Shown: in pieces, positions 16,801 to 25,400 of the stretch
Layout: every line of letters starts with the position of its first letter
How positions within the stretch are numbered: position 1 is the stretch's first letter
Virus record (IMG/VR): IMGVR_UViG_3300009788_000184
Location: 1 to 40,207 of that record
Direction: 5' to 3' (one strand)
DNA length: 40,207 nucleotides
DNA from: a virus
Notes under the pieces: model-generated
Databases searched by the model: none
Seen by the model: only the letters and a program-made list of their open reading frames with translations
Told to the model about the DNA's origin: nothing
Program-made: the position numbers and the translations under genes

Positions 16801-17218
16801 CTTCCATTTGCTCCTCAGTATCACCTAAAATACTTAGGTTGTCTCCGAGTACTGCCTGTAATTTACTGTTGGCCTCTTCATAATCTTTAACAATACCTAG
16901 GGCACTTTTAAAAGCAGCGATTACTCCACCAATAACAGCTGTAACTCCGAAAAGGCTGGCAGTTGTGGAAGATAAAGCAGATTTTATTCCACCAAATGCA
17001 CCACCGACTCCTTTAATTGATTTTCGATGTTGATCTAATCGCTTACTAACTTTTTGAAGGTCTTTACTTTTATCGATGTATGCCTGAGTACCAGGGACCA
17101 ACTGATTTAATTCATTGTTTAATTTCCTATAATCTCTTCGTAATTCCGCTGCAGTCGCCTTAGCTCCTTTAGCGTTAATGAATAAATCGATGCTTTTTTT
17201 AACGTTATTACTGGCCAT
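13892..17218 (-). CDS. Tail tape measure protein
   Basis: This 1108-residue protein sets tail length and travels down the tube at infection. The TP901-type core is visible at residues ~115-390 (KDYEEANSKLQAVLGDN, then helical repeats such as GLQTELAKLGFPTEDILEMT and AAFATFLDGTESIEKLSVAL). Hydrophobic segments lie near residues 85-105 and 940-980, and a long Ala/Glu/Lys/Gln-rich coiled coil spans ~500-920. At about 1.5 angstrom per residue the tail would be near 165 nm, fitting a siphovirus. The start codon overlaps the preceding stop (TAATG), indicating translational coupling. Confidence 0.95.
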   Translation of the reverse strand: MASNNVKKSIDLFINAKGAKATAAELRRDYRKLNNELNQLVPGTQAYIDKSKDLQKVSKRLDQHRKSIKGVGGAFGGIKSALSSTTASLFGVTAVIGGVIAAFKSALGIVKDYEEANSKLQAVLGDNLSILGDTEEQMEALTDQSKELGASTAFTATEVAGLQTELAKLGFPTEDILEMTEGVLNGAAAMGSELAPTAALVGSTLKAFGLDASETGRVVDVLSASTINSALDFEKLNASMSTIAPVASKLGFGLEDTTTLLGSLADAGFDASSAATATRNILLNLADSNGKLAKSLGAPVKDLPSLVAGLKKLEAEGTDLGEALQLTDKRSVAAFATFLDGTESIEKLSVALNDVDGVARRTAETMLDNLAGDTKIAQSAYEGAVLSFEDGSGVISQSLRGVVQTATGFLNFITDINNGALSFDDLWRSALNNVIRGFSQLLKPLQFVLGAVDKIAGTNIADSLNPPELELAITKVRALDDAFKNVDKAQLQSRESAKKVVAEYIKAGLSAEEAVKKYQKLAGIQQKTGEETEQTAEDVTDATVKQIETIASLNAELAERKKAQEELQIGSAEFIAVGNEIVAIEAKLAAVSGKTAKERSKNADKALKNLEKLRAGVDKFRIELENREAIEILKTDDEKELAKLEQSLDKKFAKEIAAAEKLATTKGDIGKQAQEQLDDLLLIKEKEFQAGKLKLQQESLKKQAAESRKENEAVLRTVQSIAEAEVILQQQKLDQINQNDFRARRDQEALVIQAIKDNIEAQREIELLALEQQREDDLISKDEFDARVAQVNAEFRQQELDLDTAQAAKQKALRQQVADAAISFVQNGIGTIAQFQQIAADKELAELDKKAKKEAEILQQRLDAGLISQEEFDAATAKLEEKKQKKEAKIKTKAAKDQQQAAIIQATIDAALAVIKAAGAAPPPANIPLIALAVAEGIAQIAIISSQPLPQFKGGGGTMKAIGADDGKSYNAKFSSDRSGGVMKGGPRIMLMNETEPEYFIPGHLLRNPMVADQVNIIEAIRTGRQFQQGGFTAETGNIDQTETPDIDQVEENAATSSDLAIKAELTAAVNNLNAILAKGIFIVMSDEDVDQITAKQLEIEEIKGDVE

Positions 17219-17646
17219 TATAAACGTTTAGAGATTTTAATATCAATTGCACTGATAGCAACATCCGCGTAGAAACTCGCTATTTGAGTAAAAAAGATTT
17301 CTATTTCTGAATTAAGTGCTGCAGCCTGCCATTGTAATGCTGGAAGGGTAACATCTTTACCAAATACATTTTTTGCACCGGTATTAAAAAAGAGGCCATA
17401 CCAATTGTAATCGAAACGGACACCAAAAACTTCCCCAAAACTCTTTTTTAATCTGAAAGTGAATGAATCAGCCAGGTGTTTTTTAACACGGTTCTGTTCT
17501 TTTATCCTGGTAAAGAGACTTGCTTTACTTTCTAAACCTAATCTAGCCACCTCAAAACCAAGTTTGGCCTGACCTTTCACAGCAAAGAGTGTTGAAAATG
17601 CTTCTAATTTTAATAGATCAAATGAGGATAAAGGTGTTTCAGCCAT
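17218..17646 (-). CDS. Tail-module protein preceding the tape measure
   Basis: This 142-residue protein is the first gene of the tail operon. Its pattern (basic helical N-terminus, then an aromatic strand RFDYNWYGLFFNTGAKNVFG and a C-terminal helix with repeated Asp/Ile) resembles small neck or tail-assembly proteins encoded just before the tape measure in Bacteroidetes phages. It overlaps the tape measure by one TAATG. Its ATG lies 4 nt from a late-promoter box and inside a palindromic operator, so the mRNA may be leaderless. Confidence 0.6.
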   Translation of the reverse strand: MAETPLSSFDLLKLEAFSTLFAVKGQAKLGFEVARLGLESKASLFTRIKEQNRVKKHLADSFTFRLKKSFGEVFGVRFDYNWYGLFFNTGAKNVFGKDVTLPALQWQAAALNSEIEIFFTQIASFYADVAISAIDIKISKRL

Positions 17647-17664
17647 ACTACAAATTTGTAGTAT
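17645..17664. promoter_or_regulatory. Palindromic ACTACAA operator at the tail operon start
   Basis: ATACTACAAATTTGTAGTAT is a perfect 20-bp palindrome built from two ACTACAA half sites, the same element as in the arrays at 26299-26361 and 30614-30640. It covers the AAATTTG box of the late promoter (17651-17657) and touches the ATG at 17646. A protein bound here would block tail-gene transcription directly. Confidence 0.65.
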
Positions 17665-17688
17665 AACTGTGAGGTAATAAAGGACAGC
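17651..17688 (-). promoter_or_regulatory. Candidate late promoter P-tail
   Basis: On the minus strand GCTGTCCTTTATT is followed by 18 nt and then AAATTTG, the geometry shared with three other late sites. It stands at the border between the early and late blocks. The -7-like box is embedded in the palindromic ACTACAA operator. Only 4 nt separate the box from the ATG. Confidence 0.8.
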
Positions 17689-17705
17689 ATTATTGGTGTG
17701 TATTA

Positions 17706-17728
17706 TTTACTGCAGAAAATACAGTAAA
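17706..17728. terminator. Weak hairpin at end of early block
   Basis: TTTACTG and CAGTAAA form a 7-bp stem with a 9-nt loop downstream of the last early gene. The T-tract is poor, so this may be a weak terminator or a structure that protects mRNA ends. Confidence 0.35.
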
Positions 17729-17748
17729 CTAAAAAATGGAGATAAATT

Positions 17749-17973
17749 TTAATCCCTGGAAAACAAGGCATGAATAACTAAAAGAATTAGGATATCACTT
17801 ATTTCTATTTGTGATAATGGTGTTTTGGTCCAATTTATAATTGAATCATTCTGAAAAATGCTGTAAAAGATGTAGACTATACCCAACAAAAGAATGATTA
17901 TCAATGGTTTCCAAAGCCAGATCATCTGTGTAATGGCCCAATTGATGAATTTTAGTTTTAATTTTTGATACAT
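17749..17973 (-). CDS. Small two-helix membrane protein
   Basis: The 74-residue product has a strong hydrophobic helix (residues ~17-38, MIWLWKPLIIILLLGIVYIF) and a second weaker one near the C-terminus (ISDILILLVIHALF). It is the last gene of the early/middle block, 40 bp after its neighbour. It is not in the lysis cassette, so holin is only one possibility; superinfection exclusion or membrane remodelling are others. Function unknown. Confidence 0.6.
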   Translation of the reverse strand: MYQKLKLKFINWAITQMIWLWKPLIIILLLGIVYIFYSIFQNDSIINWTKTPLSQIEISDILILLVIHALFSRD

Positions 17974-18013
17974 AATGTTATTGAATTTTAATAGTTTTTA
18001 TTATTGATTAACA

Positions 18014-18346
18014 TTAGAAAACATCTAAATCAGGGTTCAATCTCTTGTACTCAATTACTTTAATTTCCCTAAAAATACTCTCCCTTTGAGAAACTGCGTT
18101 GTGATTTTGATCGTTTGACTCTTCAGTTTCTCTTATTTTTCTCATTTGTGTTTTAATCCTATTTTCAGAAAGCATCCTTATTGACTTTATTCTATTTTCA
18201 CAGTCATTAATATAATCATTATTCTGTTGGATCTTCTCTTTCATTTCATTGATTTCATCAGAAAAATCCTGAATATTATAATGATCTTCCCATTTAAAAT
18301 TGAGTGATTCAATAGCATCTTTTAATATTTTCTGTTCTTCAGGCAT
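18014..18346 (-). CDS. Uncharacterised coiled-coil protein
   Basis: This 110-residue protein is highly charged and predicted to be almost entirely helical (ENRIKSIRMLSENRIKTQMR at the centre). It begins 2 bp after the stop of a 26-residue membrane microprotein. I do not recognise it; it may act as a partner of the neighbouring small membrane proteins. Confidence 0.6.
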   Translation of the reverse strand: MPEEQKILKDAIESLNFKWEDHYNIQDFSDEINEMKEKIQQNNDYINDCENRIKSIRMLSENRIKTQMRKIRETEESNDQNHNAVSQRESIFREIKVIEYKRLNPDLDVF

Positions 18347-18348
18347 TA

Positions 18349-18429
18349 CTATTGTTTATTTCTATATTTATTTAGATCATATAGTGGCCAAACCACAAAT
18401 AATAAAAGCCATATAAGAAAACCAATCAT
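18349..18429 (-). CDS. 26-residue membrane microprotein
   Basis: This is MIGFLIWLLLFVVWPLYDLN followed by KYRNKQ: one hydrophobic helix and a basic tail, consistent with a single-pass protein with an inside C-terminus. Its ATG overlaps the upstream gene's TGA as ATGA, the same coupling seen elsewhere in this operon, and the next gene starts 2 bp after its stop. The tight packing argues for a real gene although it is very short. Confidence 0.5.
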   Translation of the reverse strand: MIGFLIWLLLFVVWPLYDLNKYRNKQ

Positions 18430-18710
18430 AGGTTATTTTTTAACACAATTTCACGGCCAAATTTCCCCGCAATTCTAACTAATCCTAAATCAGTATAAGG
18501 GTTTCTCTTTTTGGAAATAACCCTAGTATAATTATAACCCTTATAAAAGAATGAGAAACTACTTAACATTGGCTCATCGTAAATAACAACATCACCATGC
18601 TCAAAACTAAATGATCCATTTCTATATTCTCTATGAGTATTTTGATTAATAGTAGATATACATCCGTATCCTTTTTTCTCTGCTTTTGTTTTTCTGTTAA
18701 ATATTTCCAT
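18426..18710 (-). CDS. Uncharacterised small protein
   Basis: This 94-residue protein has a basic N-terminus and a beta-rich, Tyr/Phe-rich centre (SFSFEHGDVVIYDEPMLSSF). It has no signal or membrane helix. It lies 8 bp after 18719-19144 and is ATGA-coupled to the 26-residue membrane protein downstream. Unknown function. Confidence 0.6.
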   Translation of the reverse strand: MEIFNRKTKAEKKGYGCISTINQNTHREYRNGSFSFEHGDVVIYDEPMLSSFSFFYKGYNYTRVISKKRNPYTDLGLVRIAGKFGREIVLKNNL

Positions 18711-18718
18711 GATTCATG

Positions 18719-19144
18719 TTATTTATCTATTTCGTTTTTAAATGAGATCTCAGCTGTTGTTAGTTTCTCCTTTCGATAAGAGACTATTTTCCAGCCTTTA
18801 TCTATTAATTTATTAAAAACTAATGGTTCATTCTGTTTTTTTTCTGAAGCAGCTCTGATTTTAAATGTTTGGTAAAGTTTACTTTTTTCCCTCTTTTCGC
18901 ATAAGCATATATAATCGCCAATTGCCTCAGGAGGGATATCCGATTTTTCCCATTTTAAAAACTCCAGTACTGGAAAAATTTTTGATTCTTTTCCCAGGTG
19001 AAACCTTAAAATTGATATAGCGGTGAACAGCTGATCATTGACTCCTCTCAAATAATTAACGTGCTTTTCCTCCTGAGTGCTCTCAGCGATTTCTTTAACC
19101 CTATTATCATAAGCTTCCTGTAAATTATCTATAATCCATTTCAT
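18719..19144 (-). CDS. Uncharacterised protein
   Basis: This 141-residue protein has a helical N-terminal half (IIDNLQEAYDNRVKEIAEST) and a basic C-terminal half. It overlaps the upstream gene by 20 bp, a spacing also seen at three other junctions in the early block. No domain recognised. Confidence 0.6.
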   Translation of the reverse strand: MKWIIDNLQEAYDNRVKEIAESTQEEKHVNYLRGVNDQLFTAISILRFHLGKESKIFPVLEFLKWEKSDIPPEAIGDYICLCEKREKSKLYQTFKIRAASEKKQNEPLVFNKLIDKGWKIVSYRKEKLTTAEISFKNEIDK

Positions 19145-19430
19145 CCTCTTCAGTATTGGTTAATATTTCTATTTCATTTGTGCAATACATGCAGCACTTC
19201 ATTTTTCCCTCCGTTCGATAAAAGTGAAATGATCGACAACCGATAGGATCTATTGATAAGGTTTTAATGATTTTATTTCTGAGAGCGATATCAGCTGCAG
19301 GGACTCCAAAACTATTCATGGCCCTGACTAATTTATTAATTTGTTCACTAAATGCTTTATTCGCTTTGATCTCTCTATAAGGGATATAAAAAAAACGCTG
19401 ATAGTAAAAATCTGGATTAGTCATTTTCAT
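19125..19430 (-). CDS. Small cysteine-motif protein
   Basis: The start is placed at MKMTNPDFYY (19430 or 19424) because the longer reading frame upstream would lie inside the previous gene and encode an unlikely hydrophobic leader. The ~101-residue protein contains a KCCMYC motif near the C-terminus, which could bind a metal, although only one CxxC pair is obvious. It overlaps the zinc-ribbon gene before it and the next gene by 20 bp. Confidence 0.6.
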   Translation of the reverse strand: MKMTNPDFYYQRFFYIPYREIKANKAFSEQINKLVRAMNSFGVPAADIALRNKIIKTLSIDPIGCRSFHFYRTEGKMKCCMYCTNEIEILTNTEEDEMDYR

Positions 19431-19806
19431 AAACTTTTTGACATTTATTACATGGACTTGTGAAAAATAAATGAGGCAAAGAGCCATTAATTTCATCACC
19501 TAGATCAAATTTTCTGGTCGAACTATTTACAATATTACATAATGTAATACCACTCCTAATGATATGAATTTTTCTATTTTGATTATACAGAGTATTGGTC
19601 ATTTTGGCTAAATGTAGTTTTTTCGTATCCTTTATTTTTTTACCATATTTCTGTTGTAGCAGCTCTTCACTTAAAATTTCATCATCAGCATCAAATCCAC
19701 AACCATAACATAGAGAATTCTCAATACTTTTCATTTTTCCACAATCAGGACATACGTGAATTCCTAATAGTTCTAAATGCTCCGGTGTTGTGTATCTGTC
19801 TTTCAT
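19417..19806 (-). CDS. Zinc-ribbon protein
   Basis: In this 129-residue protein, cysteines C19/C22 (VCPDCG) and C33/C36 (LCYGCG) form a compact four-cysteine zinc ribbon, and a further CxxC (C119/C122) lies at the C-terminus. Such ribbons in small phage proteins bind DNA, RNA or host proteins. It overlaps the upstream gene by 4 bp. No precise role can be assigned. Confidence 0.65.
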   Translation of the reverse strand: MKDRYTTPEHLELLGIHVCPDCGKMKSIENSLCYGCGFDADDEILSEELLQQKYGKKIKDTKKLHLAKMTNTLYNQNRKIHIIRSGITLCNIVNSSTRKFDLGDEINGSLPHLFFTSPCNKCQKVYEND

Positions 19807-20141
19807 GATCTGAATTGATTACCGAGCTCATCCCTTAAAAATGAATCTTTTGGAGTGAGTATATAGGTGAATTTTTTACTTTCTCCAATTTGATTTCCAG
19901 TTTTTATCAAAACTCGATTGTTATTTAAAAGCCACTGCATGAAGTTTCTATTTGTATTACAAGTAAACCAATATTCCTGAAGCTTAAACTCTCCCATGCG
20001 CACAAAAATGGTCAATTCTTTAATCCTACAATTACCTTCCATAAAGTCCTTAGATCTTGCAAAACGGAATCCCTCCGGAAGCTTAAAATCTAATGATAAA
20101 GCTGTGGCCTGTTTGTTGGATAATTTGAATATTTCAGGCAT
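19803..20141 (-). CDS. Uncharacterised protein
   Basis: This 112-residue mixed alpha/beta protein contains FKLPEGFRFARSKDF. A similar LPEGF phrase followed by basic residues occurs in the first early gene (30244-30594), hinting at a distant relation. It overlaps its neighbours by 4 bp (upstream zinc-ribbon side) and 1 bp (ASCH-like gene), so it is translationally coupled. Function unknown. Confidence 0.6.
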   Translation of the reverse strand: MPEIFKLSNKQATALSLDFKLPEGFRFARSKDFMEGNCRIKELTIFVRMGEFKLQEYWFTCNTNRNFMQWLLNNNRVLIKTGNQIGESKKFTYILTPKDSFLRDELGNQFRS

Positions 20142-20920
20142 TACTTATTTGGATTTTCAATTTGTTCAAAACTTATTACCCAAACCCATGGATTAATATT
20201 CCATGAACCTGGACCATTAACAGTTTGCCAAAGGGTTTTAAAAGAAGATGTTACTCCTGTGACAGCGTTGTATGATTTATGTTTATAGTCATACCAACAC
20301 AAAGGGCCTGATTTTCCTTGTGAATGTTTTATACCCTCTTCTACACAATCAACATCGGAAATATCATGTAATCTCTCAACTCTAATATCACTAATTTTTA
20401 ACCAAATTCGAGCCACTTCTTTTGGCATGTGAATCGATGGTTTCCAGGGGACATCTTCTTTATTCCATGTGTATCTTTCTTCCTCATCATTTTCTTCAGC
20501 TAATCCTTTTTCTAAAAGATTTGCACATAAATCATCAAGTTTTTTAACCCAATATTCACACCTATCATCATCACCGTAAAAATCAATATGCCTATCTTCA
20601 CCATCTTTATATTGAAAATGAAATTCAGTGTGATCATCTTGTGTATGGCCAATCATTTTCCATGTTTCTCTTATCCAAAGCATATCACCTTTTTCTCCAT
20701 AAGGAGATTTAATGATTCCTTTTTCAAACCATGATTTGAGATCTACTTCATCCACATCTTCACACCATCTACGATTTTGTTTTACAATTCTCCTAGTTTG
20801 TGATTTTGTGTTATTCAAAATAGCTTCTACCATCTGAGTAGAAAACAATATTGGGGATTGTTTTTTTGATTTGATATCAGCTAATTGCTGATCATCTAAA
20901 TTTTCTCTTTGTTTATGCAT
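20141..20920 (-). CDS. ASCH-like (PUA-fold) phage protein
   Basis: This 259-residue protein follows a well-known phage pattern: PILFSTQMVEAILNNTKSQTRR near residue 25, GDMLWIRETWK near 80, PWKPSIHMPKEVARIWLKIS near 165, then RVERLHDISDVDCVEEGI, a WQTVNGPGSW segment and a final NPWVWVISF strand. This is the ASCH-type family, which has a PUA-like RNA-binding fold and is widespread in phages of many hosts. The biochemical role is not known; RNA or modified-nucleotide binding is inferred from the fold. Confidence 0.85.
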   Translation of the reverse strand: MHKQRENLDDQQLADIKSKKQSPILFSTQMVEAILNNTKSQTRRIVKQNRRWCEDVDEVDLKSWFEKGIIKSPYGEKGDMLWIRETWKMIGHTQDDHTEFHFQYKDGEDRHIDFYGDDDRCEYWVKKLDDLCANLLEKGLAEENDEEERYTWNKEDVPWKPSIHMPKEVARIWLKISDIRVERLHDISDVDCVEEGIKHSQGKSGPLCWYDYKHKSYNAVTGVTSSFKTLWQTVNGPGSWNINPWVWVISFEQIENPNK

Positions 20921-20931
20921 TTTTCTCAGTA

Positions 20932-21117
20932 TTAATTAATACAATAATCATGAACGTCAACTATTAAATGTGAGATCTGCTCATCTAATCCTTCAATTCT
21001 AATGGTTAAATCAGCCTGCTCCAATTTATTCTCATTTTTAATCGCTTCCTTTAATTTCTTTGTTAATTGTGCTCGATGCTTATCGATTGCATTTAATAAA
21101 TTTCCAAATTTTCTCAT
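20932..21117 (-). CDS. Small coiled-coil protein
   Basis: The 61-residue product is charged and helical, with KLKEAIKNENKLEQADLTIR forming a likely coiled coil. It starts 1 bp after the stop of a 34-residue membrane protein. Unknown function. Confidence 0.55.
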   Translation of the reverse strand: MRKFGNLLNAIDKHRAQLTKKLKEAIKNENKLEQADLTIRIEGLDEQISHLIVDVHDYCIN

Positions 21118-21118
21118 G

Positions 21119-21223
21119 TTAAAAGTTTTGTACGGTTTGTAATGTTTTTGCTATTGCGTAAATAATGCCTACTACTATTGAGTAGCCAATAAGTATTTTA
21201 TCTGAAATGGTTAATTGTTTCAT
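21119..21223 (-). CDS. 34-residue membrane microprotein
   Basis: The product has one hydrophobic segment (ILIGYSIVVGIIYAIA, residues 10-25) between short polar ends. Its ATG overlaps the preceding TGA as ATGA, and its TAA ends 1 bp before the next start codon. The exact packing into the operon is the reason to call it a gene despite its size. Function unknown. Confidence 0.5.
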   Translation of the reverse strand: MKQLTISDKILIGYSIVVGIIYAIAKTLQTVQNF

Positions 21224-21627
21224 GGGTTCAATTTATTAAGTGTAGATACCATTTGAATCTCCGTTTTAGCCAATTCAATAATGGATTTTACATTATTATT
21301 AATCTCTGTAGCCTGAGGAATGTAATCTTTGTTGTCTTTTACCTTGTTAATGTTGTCCAATAATATATCCTTTAAATCTTTCACCACTGAATTATCAATT
21401 GATGGTTGGAAATTTGATATAATCATTGGAGTAGAATCTAGAGGCAGGAATTCATTTAACTCTTTTTTTGCAATTGTAAATCCCAATTTTATTTCACCTG
21501 TTTCGGTTTTTATGGTGATTATATCATCATTCGTATTGAGATGATAATCGATAATTTTGATTTCATTGGTTTTATACAAAAATGATTTTCCAACCATTCC
21601 ATCGATCTTAGCTTTTAAGGTGCTCAT
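21220..21627 (-). CDS. Uncharacterised protein
   Basis: This 135-residue protein has a beta-rich N-terminal half (IDYHLNTNDDIITIKTETGE) and a helical C-terminus (ATEINNNVKSIIELAKTEIQ). The C-terminal helix pattern is one I associate with a small protein common in Bacteroidetes phage replication regions. It overlaps the HNH gene by 20 bp. Confidence 0.6.
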   Translation of the reverse strand: MSTLKAKIDGMVGKSFLYKTNEIKIIDYHLNTNDDIITIKTETGEIKLGFTIAKKELNEFLPLDSTPMIISNFQPSIDNSVVKDLKDILLDNINKVKDNKDYIPQATEINNNVKSIIELAKTEIQMVSTLNKLNP

Positions 21628-22477
21628 TTATTTTCCGATTTAGTAAAATTGATTGCCTTTTCAACTCAATTAGATCAGGCTTTTTCATTAGTTCCGCTTT
21701 CATATTTTTATCCTTTCTAGACATTAAACTGGCAACATATCCATCCAATAAGTGAACTTGTCCGCTATTTCGCTCCATATTTTCCTGCATTGTAATCAGT
21801 TCTAAATTACTTGGCCTACAATCCATAGTATTTCCATTTTTAAAGGCAATGATTCCTTTTTTAGGAATTGGTCCATTTTCTCTGATCCAAATAAATCGGT
21901 GTAATTCCATATAATTATAGACTGAATGGACTCCTTTATCAGCTTTAATTTTTATATGATAATAATACCTACCGTTTGAATCAATCCTTTTAGTGATATC
22001 TCCTACCTGATTGTAGTTTGGTGGTCTATCTCCTTTTTTAAACCTGGTACCCTTAGTCTTTTCAATTTGTTCAGCTGACATGTAATCAGCTTGTTTTAAT
22101 CCCTTATTTGCAGGCACATGACCAGAGCCATATTGAGTTGCCTTAACCCTCTCATCCATTATTTTTTTGGGAATAATTAAACCAAGTTTTTTAATTCTCC
22201 GTGGAATCATACCCTTTGATTTATTAAGCGCAGATCGAATTTCCGAATAGGTCATTATTAAATAATTCTCCCTAATGTATTTATCATCTTTTTTAGAAAA
22301 ATTTTTATTGGTATAACTGGATTTCCATTTTAAAATAGTCTCTGGAGGAACAATTAAGTTGTTATTGTTTTTAAATCTCTGGACCACTGTCTTACTTAAA
22401 CCAATCTTTTCCCCAATTTTTTTAGAGCTCAGCTTCAGATAATTATTCTTAATATATTTTTGTTCTTTCTCAGTCAT
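21608..22477 (-). CDS. HNH homing endonuclease
   Basis: This 289-residue protein begins with two helix-turn-helix/SANT-like units (residues ~5-45 and ~62-102), each with a Yxxx(N)Y and SxxxIGxx-type pattern. The HNH_3-like core follows near residues 170-235: YYYHIKIKADKG, ELHRFIWIRENGPIPKKGII with H193, then FKNGNTMDCRPSNLELIT with N216 and N224. The middle position usually His or Asp is replaced by Phe/Lys, as in many Bacteroidetes members. It sits just after the primase-helicase gene, a common site for mobile endonucleases. Confidence 0.9.
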   Translation of the reverse strand: MTEKEQKYIKNNYLKLSSKKIGEKIGLSKTVVQRFKNNNNLIVPPETILKWKSSYTNKNFSKKDDKYIRENYLIMTYSEIRSALNKSKGMIPRRIKKLGLIIPKKIMDERVKATQYGSGHVPANKGLKQADYMSAEQIEKTKGTRFKKGDRPPNYNQVGDITKRIDSNGRYYYHIKIKADKGVHSVYNYMELHRFIWIRENGPIPKKGIIAFKNGNTMDCRPSNLELITMQENMERNSGQVHLLDGYVASLMSRKDKNMKAELMKKPDLIELKRQSILLNRKINEHLKS

Positions 22478-22483
22478 CTTTTA

Positions 22484-25400
22484 TTAATCAAATTCTAATT
22501 CTCCTATTTTTGGTCCATCTTCTCTATCTGGATTATCTGCAGGCGGTCCAGGTGATGATTTTTTCTGTTGAGTTTCTAATTCAATTCCTAACATGTTGTA
22601 ATCAAACACAAAAGCACTCGATTTAGAGCCGTCAAATGAACTCGCTGGAGTAAACCCCACAAAAGCTTTATTTGTCTTCATATACTGCTTAATGGATCCA
22701 TCTCCAATCCCATTTTCACCATTTTGTTTCCTATGCTCAGCCATATACAAAGGATGAATTTTTGTGAATCGAACAAATAAGCACTTTTTAGGCTGTTTAA
22801 AACTCTGAACTTCATTCTTATTTCGAGCAACACGAATATTCAGATCATTAATAGTTTCAATTTTAAAATCAACGTTGTATTGTACCTGATGAGTGGCATA
22901 TAAAAACTCCAACATTTTCCAGAATGTTTTTAAAGCATCACTATCATGGATTTGATCACTTTGAGACATGATCATTTTAATGGAATTTTCAAAAAGATCA
23001 TCATAATCAAATGGTAACTTTAATTTATCTGATAAAATTTTGAATGTTGTAAGTATTAGTGAAAAATTTAATCCAATTCTTCCCTGATATGCTTCATCTT
23101 TTAAACGTTTTTTAATTTCTGATTGTACTTCAAAATTTACTTTATTAAAATCCTTCAGAATGAGATCCCTATAACTCAATATTTCAATTATAATGTCTGA
23201 TAGGCCAGCATCTTCCATCGCATTTAGTTTAGTGGCTTCAGCAAGATCTTCCGTGCTCCTGTCCTCATATTTAATTTCAAAAGACAGTAAAATACACCGT
23301 GTAAATAATGCATTTGCATCCCTTGTGGGTAAATATTGACCAGAAATTATAGAGGCAGAATTAACCTCTGTTTTTTTAGTCCGATTATCCTGGCTCATTA
23401 TTCCTTTTTCATGTCCTAAACCATCATAAGAGGCTTTTATACGATCATACCTGAGCTTATCTAGATCATTATCATATTCATCAAACCAGATTAAAGCATT
23501 TCTAAATTGTGCCAATTTTCGATTCATTCCCACCATGGTTCCAGTGTTTAAATTAAACCCTGGCTCACCACCGTGAAAGATTGAATTTAAAGACCTGGCA
23601 CAAAAAGATTTTCCAGTACTGACATCACCAAACATGAATAAGTGAGGAAATATTTTTTTCATTGAAAAAATATAATCTCTAAAAAGAGAGCAGATGAAAA
23701 AAGCAATGGCCATTTTACCATTATTTCCAAATACTCTAATGAATTGATTGGACCATTCTTCAAAACTCACATCACCCTTTCGATAAACAAAATGTCTTTC
23801 ATTCTCATATAAATCATCCTCTCTCCTAACATCTTTGTAAACACTTGAAAAAGCTGGTAGGAAATATTGATTTTTATCAAACTCAACAATTCCGTAATGG
23901 TCCACTTTTTTAAATCTACCATCAACGATACCATTTGCAAATGAATAAAATCCTTCATCTTGCCAGCCTAGTGTTTTAATCTCTTCACAACGTGGGAATT
24001 TTTCTAATATTTTAACCATCACACGCTGAAAGTTTGGTTTAGTTCCATGAAAATAAAAGAATCCCTCCTTTATAATTGCAGCTTCAAATTGAGTTTGGCC
24101 AACAAATCCCTCACTAGGAATATCAATGATTTTTGATGTCCTGGCATTAATAATTTCAATCAGCCTTTTGTTATCAATTTTGCTATAGATGTGAAAAAGA
24201 GGCTTAATAATAAAGTTAGATCTCTGCTCAGGTTTTCCACTTTGATTAATGAAATAGTAACCGGTGTTACGATTACCCTTTTCCTGAACTTCATAAAATC
24301 CAAATTTTTCATACTCTTCACGATCAACACTAGCCGGTAATTGTACATGGCCTTTTTCTTCCTGGTCCTGAGCCTTTTCAGTATGTATTCGTTGAATGTT
24401 TTTTTCAATATCAGCTCTACTTAGTTTATATTTTTTAGCCAACTTCTTTACATAACCATTGCGGATTCTCACCATGGAAATTGATGAAAGCAATGATTCT
24501 AAACTACTCTCTGCAGCTGCGATGTGATGAATACTTTTAGCATTTTCAAAAAACTTTGCAGCGATCCATTCAATTCCATCTTTTTGATTTTCTTCAATGT
24601 ATTTATCTAAATCACCATCAAAACTATCAGGATCCTCTCCATCAGGAAAAAATAAAACATCAGACGTGAAGCCTAAAGGCGTTACCATCAGAATGGATTT
24701 TTCAGCTGCTTTTATTCCTGCAGCATCAGCATCAAACATAAAGGATAAATGATTACACCATTTTTTAAGAAGCTCTGCCTGATCTTTTGTAAATGCGGTC
24801 CCTGAAGATGATACAGTGTTTTCATGATTTTGTTCATGCATGGCAATAACATCATAATAACCTTCCACAATTATAGCATTACCAGATTTTATAATGTGTT
24901 TTTTAGCTAAATGAATACCATAAAGAGCAACTTTTTTCTGAAATAAAATCGTGTCTTTTGTATTGATATATTTTGGAAACTTATCACCTTTTGTCCAGGC
25001 TTCATCTCTCCCTCCAAAACCAACTATTTTATTCAAATGATCAATGATGGGGAAAATGGTCCTTTTATTAAAAAAATCATAAACCTTTTTTTCTTTTTTA
25101 GTGATCAATCCAGCTTCTAATAAGTTTTTCTCACTCACCTTATTCTCTAATCCCTTATGGTATAAATATTTAAAATCATCATTGGAATAACCTAATGAAA
25201 AAAGCTCCACCATTTCCGGTGAAACCCTATTAAAATCTTCTTTTATATCCTTAAAACTTTTTTGAAAAATATCCAGCGCGAATGCATTAACATCAGATAA
25301 GTAATCCTTTACCTCTTGTTTTTTTACATATTCCCTAGCATCATCTGAATCATCTTTTTCTATAAAAATGTTGAATTTTTGGCCGATGTCTGTTATTGCT

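Noticed and set aside
19431-19499. Longer start of the 19125 gene
   Set aside because: The extra 23 residues overlap the zinc-ribbon gene and look like a shadow; a start at 19430 or 19424 gives normal coupling.
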